From Streptomyces griseus subsp. griseus (lineage in GTDB: Bacteria; Actinomycetota; Actinomycetes; Streptomycetales; Streptomycetaceae), in contig NZ_JOJE01000034.1 of assembly GCF_000720255.1 (NCBI RefSeq), forward strand, positions 1 to 64,000: a stretch of 64,000 bases of DNA. Direction: 5' to 3'. The translations under genes were made by a program, and so were the position numbers. Below, piece by piece: positions 49,982-58,114 of the stretch. Numbering within the stretch: the stretch's first letter is position 1; each line of letters starts with the position of its first letter. The notes under the pieces were generated by a model. That model worked only from the letters and a program-made list of their open reading frames with translations. It did no database searches and had not been told where the DNA came from.

Positions 49982-50824
49982 ATGTTCACCGACTGGACGG
50001 AGGCCCTCGAAGCCGAGGGCCTGCCCCTCAACCCGACCACGACCGAGCAGGAAGCCGCCGCGGCCCGGGTCACCGCCCGCCACGCCGGCAGCAAGGAGGA
50101 CCTGGCCCTCCTCCTGGACGCCATCGGCCTGCCCGGCGACGACAACACCCTCACCGCCTTGCTCCCCCTCCTCCCCGACCACGCAGGAGAAACCGGCATG
50201 ACCGAGCGCACCCTCAACGTGACCGAAGCGACCGCGCTGTCCATGTACTACGACGGCGGGCAGATGGACGCCATCACGGACGCCACCGGCCTGTCCAAGG
50301 ACGAGGTCACCGCCCTCGTGGAGACCAACTTCCCGCCGCCCGCCACGGCGGCCGCCGACGCCACCGAGGCCAACGACGGCGGCACCGGCGACTCGGTCGA
50401 GCAGCTGCTCGCCTGGGCAGAGGCCCACGAGACGGCGAGCATCCGCAACAAGGCAGCCCGCGTCCGGACCGACCTGACCGACCTGACCACCCGGCGTGCC
50501 GCCGACGACGCACAGCGAGCGGCCGAAGAGCGCGTCACCCGGCTCAAGGCCGAACTGGCGAAGGCACAGGAGGAGCTGCGCGCGGTGAAGGCCGGCACCC
50601 TCCCCGCCACCGCCACGGCGGACGAGCCCACCGCCACGGCGACGGAGGAACCCACGCCGATCCGGTCGGGACTCGGCAGCGGCCGCACCAAGGAGGAGCT
50701 CGCCGACATCCGCACCTGGGCGCGCGCCAACGGCTACAAGGTCGCGGACGCGGGCATCGTCGCGAAGAAGATCCTGGACGCCTACGACGCCGCCCACCAG
50801 GCCCCGGCCGCGAAGGCGAGCTGA
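49982..50824 (+). CDS. Lsr2-like nucleoid protein with long N-terminal extension
   Basis: A 280-residue protein. The C-terminal ~40 residues (about 235-276, DIRTWARANGYKVADAGIVA) match the Lsr2 DNA-binding domain, but the RGR AT-hook turn is replaced by DAG. The N-terminal half has a helix-turn-helix-like part (about 88-112, AITDATGLSKDEVTALVETN) and a coiled coil (about 135-200). Chromosomal Lsr2 silences AT-rich foreign DNA. This plasmid copy could modulate silencing or substitute for it. Start ATG 49982 has GGGGGGCC upstream. Confidence 0.7.
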   Translation: MFTDWTEALEAEGLPLNPTTTEQEAAAARVTARHAGSKEDLALLLDAIGLPGDDNTLTALLPLLPDHAGETGMTERTLNVTEATALSMYYDGGQMDAITDATGLSKDEVTALVETNFPPPATAAADATEANDGGTGDSVEQLLAWAEAHETASIRNKAARVRTDLTDLTTRRAADDAQRAAEERVTRLKAELAKAQEELRAVKAGTLPATATADEPTATATEEPTPIRSGLGSGRTKEELADIRTWARANGYKVADAGIVAKKILDAYDAAHQAPAAKAS

Positions 50825-50827
50825 CCC

Positions 50828-51379
50828 ATGGGAGCCGACGCGATAGCCCTGGACGGCTTCCTGGACGAAGAGAAGGTGCCCGGCCACGGATCGACAGCCC
50901 GCTTCAGGATCGTCGTCAGCCCGACGGACGAGCGCGCGGACGAGATGGTCATGCCCTGCACGGTGACCGACCCGGCCATGGCGGCCGCCGTGCTGTACGA
51001 CCTGGTTCCCGGCGACATGCTGCGCGTCACGGGCTACGTTCGGGCGCCCCGCACCCCGGACGAGCCGATGTGGCTGGACGTCACCACGCTCGAATTCCTG
51101 CGGGAGGCGCCTGCCCAGTCACCGGAAGGCGTCGGCGACGGGGAACTCGACTTCCTCACTGCCGACGCCGGGGACATCTACCAGCGGACCGGAATCAGCG
51201 TCCACGTCGCCGACTGCGGGCTGTTCGAACGCCACGGCACGTATCTCCTCTGGCACGACGGCGACGTGGCGGTCACGAGCGTGTGGGCCCACACCGGCGC
51301 CTGGGTCGGCGAGACCGACGACGCGGACCGGATCGGCGACCTGATCGCCGACTACGAGCGTCGCCCGGCCGACGGCTGA
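50828..51379 (+). CDS. Hypothetical, OB-fold-like N-terminal half
   Basis: A 183-residue protein. The N-terminal ~90 residues read like an OB-fold (strands ARFRIVVSP, DMLRVTGYVR, WLDVTTLEFL), suggesting single-stranded DNA or nucleotide binding. The C-terminal half is acidic and mixed (TYLLWHDGDVAVTSVWAH). It lies 3 bases after the Lsr2-like gene and 11 bases before the HNH gene. No firm family. Confidence 0.55.
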   Translation: MGADAIALDGFLDEEKVPGHGSTARFRIVVSPTDERADEMVMPCTVTDPAMAAAVLYDLVPGDMLRVTGYVRAPRTPDEPMWLDVTTLEFLREAPAQSPEGVGDGELDFLTADAGDIYQRTGISVHVADCGLFERHGTYLLWHDGDVAVTSVWAHTGAWVGETDDADRIGDLIADYERRPADG

Positions 51380-51390
51380 CCGGAGACGCC

Positions 51391-51864
51391 GTGCCGATCC
51401 GGCCCGAGAACGTCCTCCGCTACCCGCCCGACTGGCCGGAGATCAGCCTGGCCATCAAGGAACGGGCCGGGTGGCGATGCGAGTGCGAGGGCGAATGCGG
51501 CCGGGGCACCCACCCCGGCCGCTGCCCCAACGTCCACGAAGGCGAGGCGTACGGCACCGGCAGCGTCGTCATCCTCACCACCGCCCACCTCGATCACACC
51601 CCCGAGAACGTGGACCCCGCGAACCTGCGCGCGATGTGCCAGGGCTGCCACCTGCATTACGACGCCGGGCACCACGCCGTCACCCGCGCCCAGACCCGGG
51701 CCCGGGCCCTCGCGGACGCCGGCCAGCTCGCCGTCGACATCGGCGCGGCCGCCACCCCGGTCATGCCGCCCACCCGGCCGCAGACCCTGCCCGCCGCTGC
51801 GGCCCCCGCCACCGAACAGCTCCTCCTGGACCTCCCCGAACCCCTCGAAGGGACCCGCCCGTGA
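51391..51864 (+). CDS. HNH endonuclease-like protein
   Basis: A 157-residue protein with an HNH fold at about residues 20-100: CECEGECGRGTHPGRCP, then ILTTAHLDHTPENVDPANLR, CQGCHLHYDAGHH. The first Cys group and CQGC bind zinc; LDHxP and HLHYD supply catalytic residues. The C-terminal 50 residues are disordered. GTG 51391 start. The gene overlaps dnaN by 4 bases (GTGA), so it is coupled to the clamp. A role in plasmid DNA processing is inferred. Confidence 0.75.
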   Translation: MPIRPENVLRYPPDWPEISLAIKERAGWRCECEGECGRGTHPGRCPNVHEGEAYGTGSVVILTTAHLDHTPENVDPANLRAMCQGCHLHYDAGHHAVTRAQTRARALADAGQLAVDIGAAATPVMPPTRPQTLPAAAAPATEQLLLDLPEPLEGTRP

Positions 51865-52979
51865 AGCTCACCGTCGAACAGTCCCACCTCGCGGCCGCCG
51901 TCGGCTACGCCGCCCGCAGCCTCCCCGCCCGCCCGCCGATCCCCGTCCTCGCCGGCCTCCTCCTGGACGCCACCGACGACCGGTTGCGCGTCAGCGCCTT
52001 CGACTACGAGGTCAGCGCGGACACCAGCTGCCCCGCCACCGTCACCGAGAACAGCCGCGCCCTGATCTCCGGGCGGCTGCTGTCCGACATCATCGGCACG
52101 GTCCGCGGCGACGTGCACCTCGAACTCACCGGCACCCGCATGCTCCTCAAGGCGGGGGCCGCCCGCTTCACCCTGCCGACTCTGCCGCTGGAGGAGTACC
52201 CGGCCCTGCCCGACCCGGGCGCCACCGCCGGCACCCTCGCCGGGCCTGCCCTCGCCGAAGCCGTCGCCCAAGTCGCGTGCGCGGTCAGCAAGGACGAGGC
52301 CCTGCCCGTCCTCACCGGCATCGGCCTGCGCCACGACAGCAAGGCCGGCACCCTCACCCTCTACGCCACCGACCGCTACCGGTTCGCCGTCCGCACCCTG
52401 GCGTGGAAGGACGCCGACCTGCCCGACGGCACCGCCGTGATCCCCGCCAAGGCCCTCACCGACGCCACCAAGGCCACCGCCGACGACACCACCGTCGACC
52501 TCGCCCTGCCCACCGGCAGCTCGGGCCTGTTCGTCGTGCGCAGCGAGAACCACACCACCACCATCCGCGCCCTCGAGGGCGAGCTCCCCAAGTACGAGTC
52601 GCTGTTCCCCACCGAGTTCGCGGCCACCGCCACCGTGGAGATCGCCGCCCTCAAGGCCGCCGCCCAGCGCGTCGCCCTGGTCTCCACCAAGAAGGAATCC
52701 CCGATCAAGCTCACGTTCTCCGCTGACGGCGCCCTCGTCCTGGAGGGCGGCACCAGCGACGACGCCCAGGCCGTCGACAACGTCGACGTCAACCTCGACG
52801 GCGACGAATTGAGCATCGCCTTCAACCCCACGTACCTCATCGACGGCCTCAACGCCCTGAACGCTGAGTCCGTCCAGTTCCAGTTCGTCTCCGCCACCAA
52901 GCCCGCCGTCATGCGCGGTGCCGGCAGCGACGACCAGGCGCTGCGCTACCTCCTCATGCCGATCCGCCTCACCGGCTGA
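51861..52979 (+). CDS. dnaN: DNA polymerase III beta sliding clamp
   Basis: A 372-residue protein with the clamp fold: MKLTVEQSHLAAAVGYAARS at the start, ALPVLTGIGL in the second repeat, ATDRYRFAVRTL and a canonical LLMPIRL C-terminus. Beta clamps encircle DNA and tether polymerases. A plasmid-encoded clamp could favour plasmid replication, repair or end processing. GTG 51861 overlaps the HNH gene. Length and C-terminus are complete, so it is probably functional. Confidence 0.93.
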   Translation: MKLTVEQSHLAAAVGYAARSLPARPPIPVLAGLLLDATDDRLRVSAFDYEVSADTSCPATVTENSRALISGRLLSDIIGTVRGDVHLELTGTRMLLKAGAARFTLPTLPLEEYPALPDPGATAGTLAGPALAEAVAQVACAVSKDEALPVLTGIGLRHDSKAGTLTLYATDRYRFAVRTLAWKDADLPDGTAVIPAKALTDATKATADDTTVDLALPTGSSGLFVVRSENHTTTIRALEGELPKYESLFPTEFAATATVEIAALKAAAQRVALVSTKKESPIKLTFSADGALVLEGGTSDDAQAVDNVDVNLDGDELSIAFNPTYLIDGLNALNAESVQFQFVSATKPAVMRGAGSDDQALRYLLMPIRLTG

Positions 52980-52994
52980 CCCTGCCCCGTCCAC

Positions 52995-53025
52995 GCGCCG
53001 CGCTCGCCCACAGCGGGCGCGGCGC
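52995..53025 (+). terminator. Hairpin after dnaN
   Basis: GCGCCGCGCTCGC at 52995-53007 pairs with GCGGGCGCGGCGC at 53013-53025 (12 of 13, one G-T wobble), followed by CCTTTCG. It may attenuate transcription into the next small genes. Confidence 0.65.
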
Positions 53026-53062
53026 CCTTTCGTTCCCCACCACCCGAGCAGGAAGGCTCACC

Positions 53063-53308
53063 ATGGCCCGCATCCGTATCTGGATCGACCCCCAGCACCG
53101 TGACGGCACAGTCTGCGAGCACAAGATCAAGCCGTCCGGAAAGCCCCGCGACCCGGAATCCGGCTGCACCGGACGCGTGAACTACCAGGTGATGTGCAGC
53201 GAGCACGGCAAGGTCGGCGAACCGCACGGCCTGCGCGTCCTCGCTGAGCCCGCCCAGTCCGCGCACCGCGACAGCCACAAGGCCGTCCCGGCCTCCAACG
53301 CCGCGTGA
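53063..53308 (+). CDS. Small mixed Cys/His protein
   Basis: An 81-residue protein with Cys at about 18, 35, 45 and His near 12, 20, 48, which could form a zinc site (CEHKIKPSG, CTGRVNYQVMCSEHG). ATG 53063 follows AGGAAGG. GTG of the next gene overlaps its stop. No family recognised. Confidence 0.55.
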   Translation: MARIRIWIDPQHRDGTVCEHKIKPSGKPRDPESGCTGRVNYQVMCSEHGKVGEPHGLRVLAEPAQSAHRDSHKAVPASNAA

Positions 53309-53679
53309 CCGCCCGGTACCGACGCTGCGGCCACGGCACCGGCCCGCTCCACCCCGGCGACCAGAAGGCCGTCGCGGAGTTCACCGCGCTGCTGGCCGCC
53401 AGGAAGAGACCGGCCCCCTGGACCGGACACGGCGACGTCGCCGTACGGATCGCCCCCGACGGCCGCGGCCTCGAGCGCGGCCGCCCCGCCGACAGACAGC
53501 CGGCCGACGCCGACCCCGTCGCCCTGGTCCTCATCCACCCCGACACCGAAGCAGCCCTCACCGGCACACTCCACTGCGCCAGGAGCCGCATCCACGGAGC
53601 CTGGACCACGCCGTACCGCCTCCTCACCCACGCCCTCGCCGGACGTGACCTTCCACTTGAGATCGACCTCAGCATCTGA
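53305..53679 (+). CDS. Hypothetical protein
   Basis: A 124-residue basic protein starting at GTG 53305 (GTGA overlap). It begins MTARYRRCGHGTGPLHPGDQ; the rest has VALVLIHPDTEAALTGTLHC strands. It is the last gene of the long transfer block, which ends at the terminator beyond. No recognised domain. Confidence 0.55.
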   Translation: MTARYRRCGHGTGPLHPGDQKAVAEFTALLAARKRPAPWTGHGDVAVRIAPDGRGLERGRPADRQPADADPVALVLIHPDTEAALTGTLHCARSRIHGAWTTPYRLLTHALAGRDLPLEIDLSI

Positions 53680-53689
53680 GCGCACACAG

Positions 53690-53732
53690 AGGCCCCCGCC
53701 GCCCGGACTCAAGGTCCGGACAGCGGGGGCCT
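53690..53732 (+). terminator. Intrinsic terminator ending the transfer block
   Basis: AGGCCCCCGC at 53690-53699 and GCGGGGGCCT at 53723-53732 form a perfect 10-bp stem with an inner hairpin, followed by TTTCTGCG. Confidence 0.85.
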
Positions 53733-53834
53733 TTCTGCGTTTCGGCCCATCCTCGATGCCCTCGAGGCAGGACCAGGGTTCCTAACCGGGATAAAGCAGC
53801 GGCGCCAGCCGTTCGGGAACACGATGATGAGCTG

Positions 53835-54806
53835 ATGTCCACTGCTGCTGAAGACCGACCAGCCCCCGGACGCCGAATCACGCTGGTCACACGCCGAGAC
53901 CTCTTCGACTACATCAGGACCGATGGCGCGCCTTGGTATGGGCGCTTGGATGACATCGCCTTTCTCTCCCGGTTGTACGACCTGGACGCCTTGCCGTCGG
54001 ATGACTACCGCTTCGCCACCGCGCGGGAAGACATCCACCAGCACTGCATCAGAAACCCCGGCGACTGGCCGCAGGACTGGGTCCTTACCGACGCTCGGTT
54101 TGGCCTGGACAACGGCTCTGACGAGCAACTGCTGGGCTTCTTGGCACAGATAGTGCATCCCGTCGTGTGCCCCGACCTGGAGCGCGCGGAAGCGATGCTG
54201 TCCGAGTTCAACAAGATGCTCAGCCGCGACGGGTGGGGTCTTGCACGGCAAGGTGAAATGTCCGGACGACCCGTCTACGCGCCTACTTTGCTGGGTGGAC
54301 TCCCGAACACTGCTGTCAGCAGCGCACACGCGGTCGCCGTGCGCGTCGACGCGGAGTACATCGCACAACAGGTCACGCGCATGGAGGGCGCGATCGCAAC
54401 TGAACCTGAACTCGCGATCGGAACGGCGAAAGAGTTCATCGAGAGCATCTGCAAGACAGTCCTCGACGAACGACAAGAGCCCCACGACAAGCATGACGAC
54501 GTCCTGGCACTTGTCCGCAAGACCACCAGATGCCTGCAACTCATGCCAGACCAGCTCGACACTTCCGCTCCGGCGGCATCCACGGTCAAGCGGATGATGA
54601 TGAACCTGGCCCAACTCGTACAGGGCGCAGCCGAACTACGAAACACCTACGGCACGGGACATGGCCGTTCGAAGGCCCAGGCTGAGCAACGCCTCACCTC
54701 GCGCCACGCACGTCTGGCAGTTGGAGCCGCATCGACTCTGGGCGTCTTCCTGTACGAGACGCACGAGGAGGGCGGTGCATCCGACGCGACCGGACCAGGG
54801 CTGTGA
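53835..54806 (+). CDS. Abortive-infection-type protein with C-terminal Abi domain
   Basis: A 323-residue protein. About residues 265-312 (ELRNTYGTGHG, then RHARLAVGAASTLGVFLYE) match the Abi C-terminal family found in phage-exclusion proteins. The remainder is helical with no nuclease motif I can name. Codon use is slightly less GC-biased than neighbours, suggesting separate acquisition. It lies alone between the transfer block and the first parS. A function in stopping phage infection is inferred from the domain. Confidence 0.65.
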   Translation: MSTAAEDRPAPGRRITLVTRRDLFDYIRTDGAPWYGRLDDIAFLSRLYDLDALPSDDYRFATAREDIHQHCIRNPGDWPQDWVLTDARFGLDNGSDEQLLGFLAQIVHPVVCPDLERAEAMLSEFNKMLSRDGWGLARQGEMSGRPVYAPTLLGGLPNTAVSSAHAVAVRVDAEYIAQQVTRMEGAIATEPELAIGTAKEFIESICKTVLDERQEPHDKHDDVLALVRKTTRCLQLMPDQLDTSAPAASTVKRMMMNLAQLVQGAAELRNTYGTGHGRSKAQAEQRLTSRHARLAVGAASTLGVFLYETHEEGGASDATGPGL

Positions 54807-54813
54807 CGACGTC

Positions 54814-54838
54814 GGGGTGCTTACCCGGTAAGCACCCC
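54814..54838. promoter_or_regulatory. Putative parS site 1
   Basis: A 25-bp perfect palindrome with core TGCTTACCCGGTAAGCA, between the Abi gene and parA. The same core recurs inside parB and just after it. Confidence 0.85.
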
Positions 54839-54923
54839 GACATGCAGGAGCTAACGTCAGATCGGGTGAAATTCGCGCCCCGTCACGTGCCAGGCAATCA
54901 CTGGCGGCAGTATGCTGCCGCGC

Positions 54924-56129
54924 ATGGCATCTCCTACTTCAGGAGGTGAGCGGGAGAAGCTCGTATCCAAGCTGCCCGCCTCCCTCCGGCAAGCCCTCAA
55001 AGTCCGGGCAGCACAGCTCAGTACCGACGTTCAAGACGCTGTCACCGACGGCATCCACGCCTGGCGCGCCCACACCGAAGCGCTCCCCGCGATCGACACG
55101 GCAGGAGCCGAGTCCTTCGGAACCTGGCTGCCTGAAGGCCTGTACGACGAATTCAAGCAGGACTGCGTCGCCCGCGGCGTCTCCTACATCCAAGGCCTCG
55201 CCCAGTCCGTAGCGCTGTGGCTCGAGCAGAACCCCGCAGACGACGAGACCACACCCACGCGCCGCATCATCGTCTGCAACCAGAAAGGCGGCGTAGGCAA
55301 GACCGCCGTCACCGCCGGCCTTGCCCAGGCCCTGGCCGAAGCCCCCCACGAACTGCCGCGGAAAACCGACAAGGCCACGAAACTCGCCACAACCGCGGCA
55401 AGCCTCGGACTCCGAGTCCTCATGGTCGACTACGACCCCCAAGGGCACCTCTCCCACCAGCTGGGACTCAAAGCCATCCCAGCAGGCGCCGAAAGCCTCA
55501 TCACCCACATGCTCAACAGGGAGCAAGCCCGTACTCCCCTGATCGACCTCACCGTCGCCATAAACGAAGCTCGCTTCGGCGACCGGCTGCGGATCCTGCC
55601 CGCAGCATTCGACGCCTTCCTGCTGGACTCCGGCCTGACCATGTTCCGCGGACCCCGGCATGCCGCACTTGAGCGGGCCCTGGCCCCACTGGAAGAGCAC
55701 TTCGACGTCATCGTCATCGACTCACCTCCCAGCCTGGGGCTGGCAATGGACGCCGCCATCTTCTACGGACGTCGGCGCGAGGGAGAGAAGCCCGGCTCGT
55801 CAGGCTTGGTGATCCCCGTTGAGGCTGAAGACACCTCCGCGCAGGCCTACGGGATGCTCATCAACCAAGTCGACTCTCTCGCCGCCGACTACGAAATCGA
55901 CGTCGACCAACTCGGTCTCGTGGTCAACAAATACGACTCACGCCGCGGCTACATCGCCACCTCATCACTCGACAAGTGGAAGAGCCTCGGCTCTCCCCCC
56001 GTCCTCGCAGTAATCGGCGACCTGAAGGAACAACGCGAAGCCGTACGGCTCCAGCGGGCACTGCTGGCCTACGCCCCTGAATCAGACCAGGCCCACCACA
56101 TGCGCGAGATCGCCCGGAGGCTGTCATGA
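54924..56129 (+). CDS. parA: ParA-family partition ATPase
   Basis: A 401-residue protein. Deviant Walker A QKGGVGKTA lies at about residues 121-129, with VLMVDYDPQGHLSHQLGL, a Walker B-like DVIVIDSPPSLGLAMD and typical ParA spacing. A ~100-residue N-terminal helical domain precedes the ATPase, which suggests an operator-binding role as in type Ia ParA. ATG 54924 is chosen; ATG 54912 is an alternative. It overlaps parB by 4 bases (ATGA). Confidence 0.9.
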   Translation: MASPTSGGEREKLVSKLPASLRQALKVRAAQLSTDVQDAVTDGIHAWRAHTEALPAIDTAGAESFGTWLPEGLYDEFKQDCVARGVSYIQGLAQSVALWLEQNPADDETTPTRRIIVCNQKGGVGKTAVTAGLAQALAEAPHELPRKTDKATKLATTAASLGLRVLMVDYDPQGHLSHQLGLKAIPAGAESLITHMLNREQARTPLIDLTVAINEARFGDRLRILPAAFDAFLLDSGLTMFRGPRHAALERALAPLEEHFDVIVIDSPPSLGLAMDAAIFYGRRREGEKPGSSGLVIPVEAEDTSAQAYGMLINQVDSLAADYEIDVDQLGLVVNKYDSRRGYIATSSLDKWKSLGSPPVLAVIGDLKEQREAVRLQRALLAYAPESDQAHHMREIARRLS

Positions 56130-57046
56130 AGAAATCCGACGCTCTTGGCGGATCCGCCACCTTCGACGCTGTCGCCCAGCCGATGAGCAGCCGCGCCGCC
56201 AGTTTCGCCGCCTTCTCCGGACAGACCACGACTGCCCCGGCCGTCACCCAAAGCTCACTCCGGGTCCCCGTCGCCCAGCTGGCACCAAACCCCTATAACC
56301 CCCGCGCCACCCTTGCCGCCATAGAGGAGATGGCCGACAGCCTCACCAGCAAGGGCATCATCCAGCCCCTCACCATCGTCACCCGCGAAGCATTCCTTGC
56401 AGCGCACCCCGATCACACACAGGACCTTGCATCAGCTGAATACGTCGTCGTCGACGGCAACCGCCGCCTCGCCGGCGCCAAGCTCGCCGGCCTCGACGAC
56501 GTCCCCGTCCACGTCGACGACACCCTGGCCCACGATGCCGACACCCTGCTCGAGACCGCTCTCATCGCAGCTGTCCAGCACGAAGACCTGGAACCCCTCG
56601 ACGAAGCCAAAGCCCTTGAACGCCTTGTCCAGGTCCACGGCTCACAGCGCGCCGTGGCCCGGGCACTGGGCAAATCCAGCGGCTGGGTCACCCAGCGCCT
56701 TGCCCTGCTCAAGCTCACTCCCGAACTCAAGCAGGCACTGGAAGACAAGACACTCCCGGTCAAGGTTGCCCGCACCGTAGGACAGCTGCCCGAACAGCAG
56801 CAGCAGAGTGCCGCAGAGGAGGCACTCGCGCAGCGGGCCAAGCAAAAAGCGGAGTCCAGCCGGAAGCCGAAGGGTGCTTACCCGGTAAGCACCCCTCCGG
56901 CGGCCGCCCCCAAGCCCCAGAGCGAGCCTGCGGTCGCCTCCAGCGCGCAGCGATCGGATGAGGATCTGGCGACCCTCGCCGCAGACCTGAAGCGACGCCT
57001 CACGGCACAGCAGATCGAGGAACTAGTCGAGCTGCTCATCGCCTGA
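56126..57046 (+). CDS. parB: ParB-family partition protein
   Basis: A 306-residue protein with the ParB N-terminal domain (VPVAQLAPNPYNPRATLAAI, GIIQPLTIVTREAF, VDGNRRLAGAKL), then a helix-turn-helix at about residues 170-197 (SQRAVARALGKSSGWVTQRL). The linker codes for KGAYPVSTPP, where a parS palindrome lies within the gene. The C-terminal dimer domain follows (LKRRLTAQQIEELVELLIA). It overlaps parA. Expected to bind the TGCTTACCCGGTAAGCA sites. Confidence 0.9.
   Translation: MKKSDALGGSATFDAVAQPMSSRAASFAAFSGQTTTAPAVTQSSLRVPVAQLAPNPYNPRATLAAIEEMADSLTSKGIIQPLTIVTREAFLAAHPDHTQDLASAEYVVVDGNRRLAGAKLAGLDDVPVHVDDTLAHDADTLLETALIAAVQHEDLEPLDEAKALERLVQVHGSQRAVARALGKSSGWVTQRLALLKLTPELKQALEDKTLPVKVARTVGQLPEQQQQSAAEEALAQRAKQKAESSRKPKGAYPVSTPPAAAPKPQSEPAVASSAQRSDEDLATLAADLKRRLTAQQIEELVELLIA
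56872..56894. promoter_or_regulatory. Putative parS site 2, inside parB
   Basis: An identical 17-bp core with perfect 11-bp arms, within the parB linker codons (Gly-Ala-Tyr-Pro-Val-Ser-Thr). Its place in a variable linker lets the site be kept without harming folding. Confidence 0.85.
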
Positions 57047-57048
57047 CG

Positions 57049-57077
57049 GCTGGGTGCTTACCCGGTAAGCACCCAGC
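57049..57077. promoter_or_regulatory. Putative parS site 3, after parB
   Basis: The same core in a 29-bp perfect palindrome that extends GCTGGG/CCCAGC. It begins 2 bases after the parB stop codon. Also a possible stem for transcription termination. Confidence 0.85.
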
Positions 57078-57118
57078 CGCATGCAGGGGCTGTAACCGTC
57101 ACTTCCGGCTGCAGCCCC

Positions 57119-57682
57119 TCAGGCCTTGTCCGACGGCATCTCGCCGTCTCGCTGGACGCCGCACTCGGCAATCTGCCTGCCGATGAAGTGCCATGTAGGT
57201 TCTCGCTGGCCCTCCCCAATGGTCCTCCCCATCAGCCCTCCCACCAGATCCAGGGCCTCCTGGTTGATGTAGCGATCGGGATCCGGGGACTGGAGATGGC
57301 GTCGCAGAAGTTCTGAGTCCAGTCCCTGCTCCTGGAGATACGCAGCAAGAGAACCGACGAGCAGGAAGTTGTACGCCAGAGCATCAGTGAGGGCATAGAG
57401 CACCAGTCGGTGCCAGTCTCCCGGCCGATCGACATGCTGGTGAGCCGCTCGGACGGCATCGTCCAGATGACTTCGTCCCCAGCGGACGAAGTCCTGCACA
57501 AGCGCGATCAGTTCTACTGGCACCACCGCTGGGTGTGCGTCGTTGCTCGACATGCTGGTCGCCCTTCGAGCCCGCGGAGTGGGCGGGATTGCATTGCGAA
57601 TGTCCTGGAGCGCTGCCCGACGGTTCGCCCCCGTGAGGAACTGCTGTTGACGAGCTGCGTTCTTACGCGCGTGAGATGTCAT
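57119..57682 (-). CDS. Hypothetical protein with basic N-terminus
   Basis: A 187-residue protein starting at ATG 57682 with MTSHARKNAARQQQFLTGAN, a basic opening shared by many streptomycete plasmid proteins. The middle contains helices (ELIALVQDFVRWGRSHLDDA; YALTDALAYNFLLVGSLAAY). It converges on parB. Role unknown. Confidence 0.6.
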   Translation of the reverse strand: MTSHARKNAARQQQFLTGANRRAALQDIRNAIPPTPRARRATSMSSNDAHPAVVPVELIALVQDFVRWGRSHLDDAVRAAHQHVDRPGDWHRLVLYALTDALAYNFLLVGSLAAYLQEQGLDSELLRRHLQSPDPDRYINQEALDLVGGLMGRTIGEGQREPTWHFIGRQIAECGVQRDGEMPSDKA

Positions 57683-58114
57683 CGTTCGTCCTTGTGCGCG
57701 GCCCCATGACTTCGCGCGGACTGTGGCAAGCCACAGAGCCTCTGCAGCGATGACGCGGCGCGTCTAGGGCCTACCCATCTTCCGGGTCATGGACCGGAAG
57801 CACTCGGCCGGGCACCGTCGCGGCAGCTCCATGCGGCGCCACCTTCCTCAACGATCTCGCCTCGCAGGAGGTCACATGTGGGCTGCGGGTTGGGCGGGTG
57901 GGGGAGCCGTGGTGCTGGGTGGTTGTCGGCGTGGTGCTGCTGGGTGTCCGTGGTGGTGATCTGGAGCTGGAGAGCGATGACATTCGCGCCCGGCCCGGGG
58001 CCGCTTCCCGTCTGACGGGCGCCTGGGAAGAAAGTTCGGCCGCTGCTCCCGCCTGGCGGGACGTGCCGCTGATCGGCCTTTTCTTGCAGGTCAGGGCAGT
58101 GTGGCGTGGTCTGT
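57683..58114. other. Gap before the relaxase gene
   Basis: No secure gene. A 27-residue frame begins at ATG 57876 after AGGAGGT, and other frames are open to about 58130, so a leader peptide is possible. Small hairpins (CCCGTCTGACGGG, CCCGCCTGGCGGG) lie at about 58009-58060. It should contain the relaxase promoter. Confidence 0.35.
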
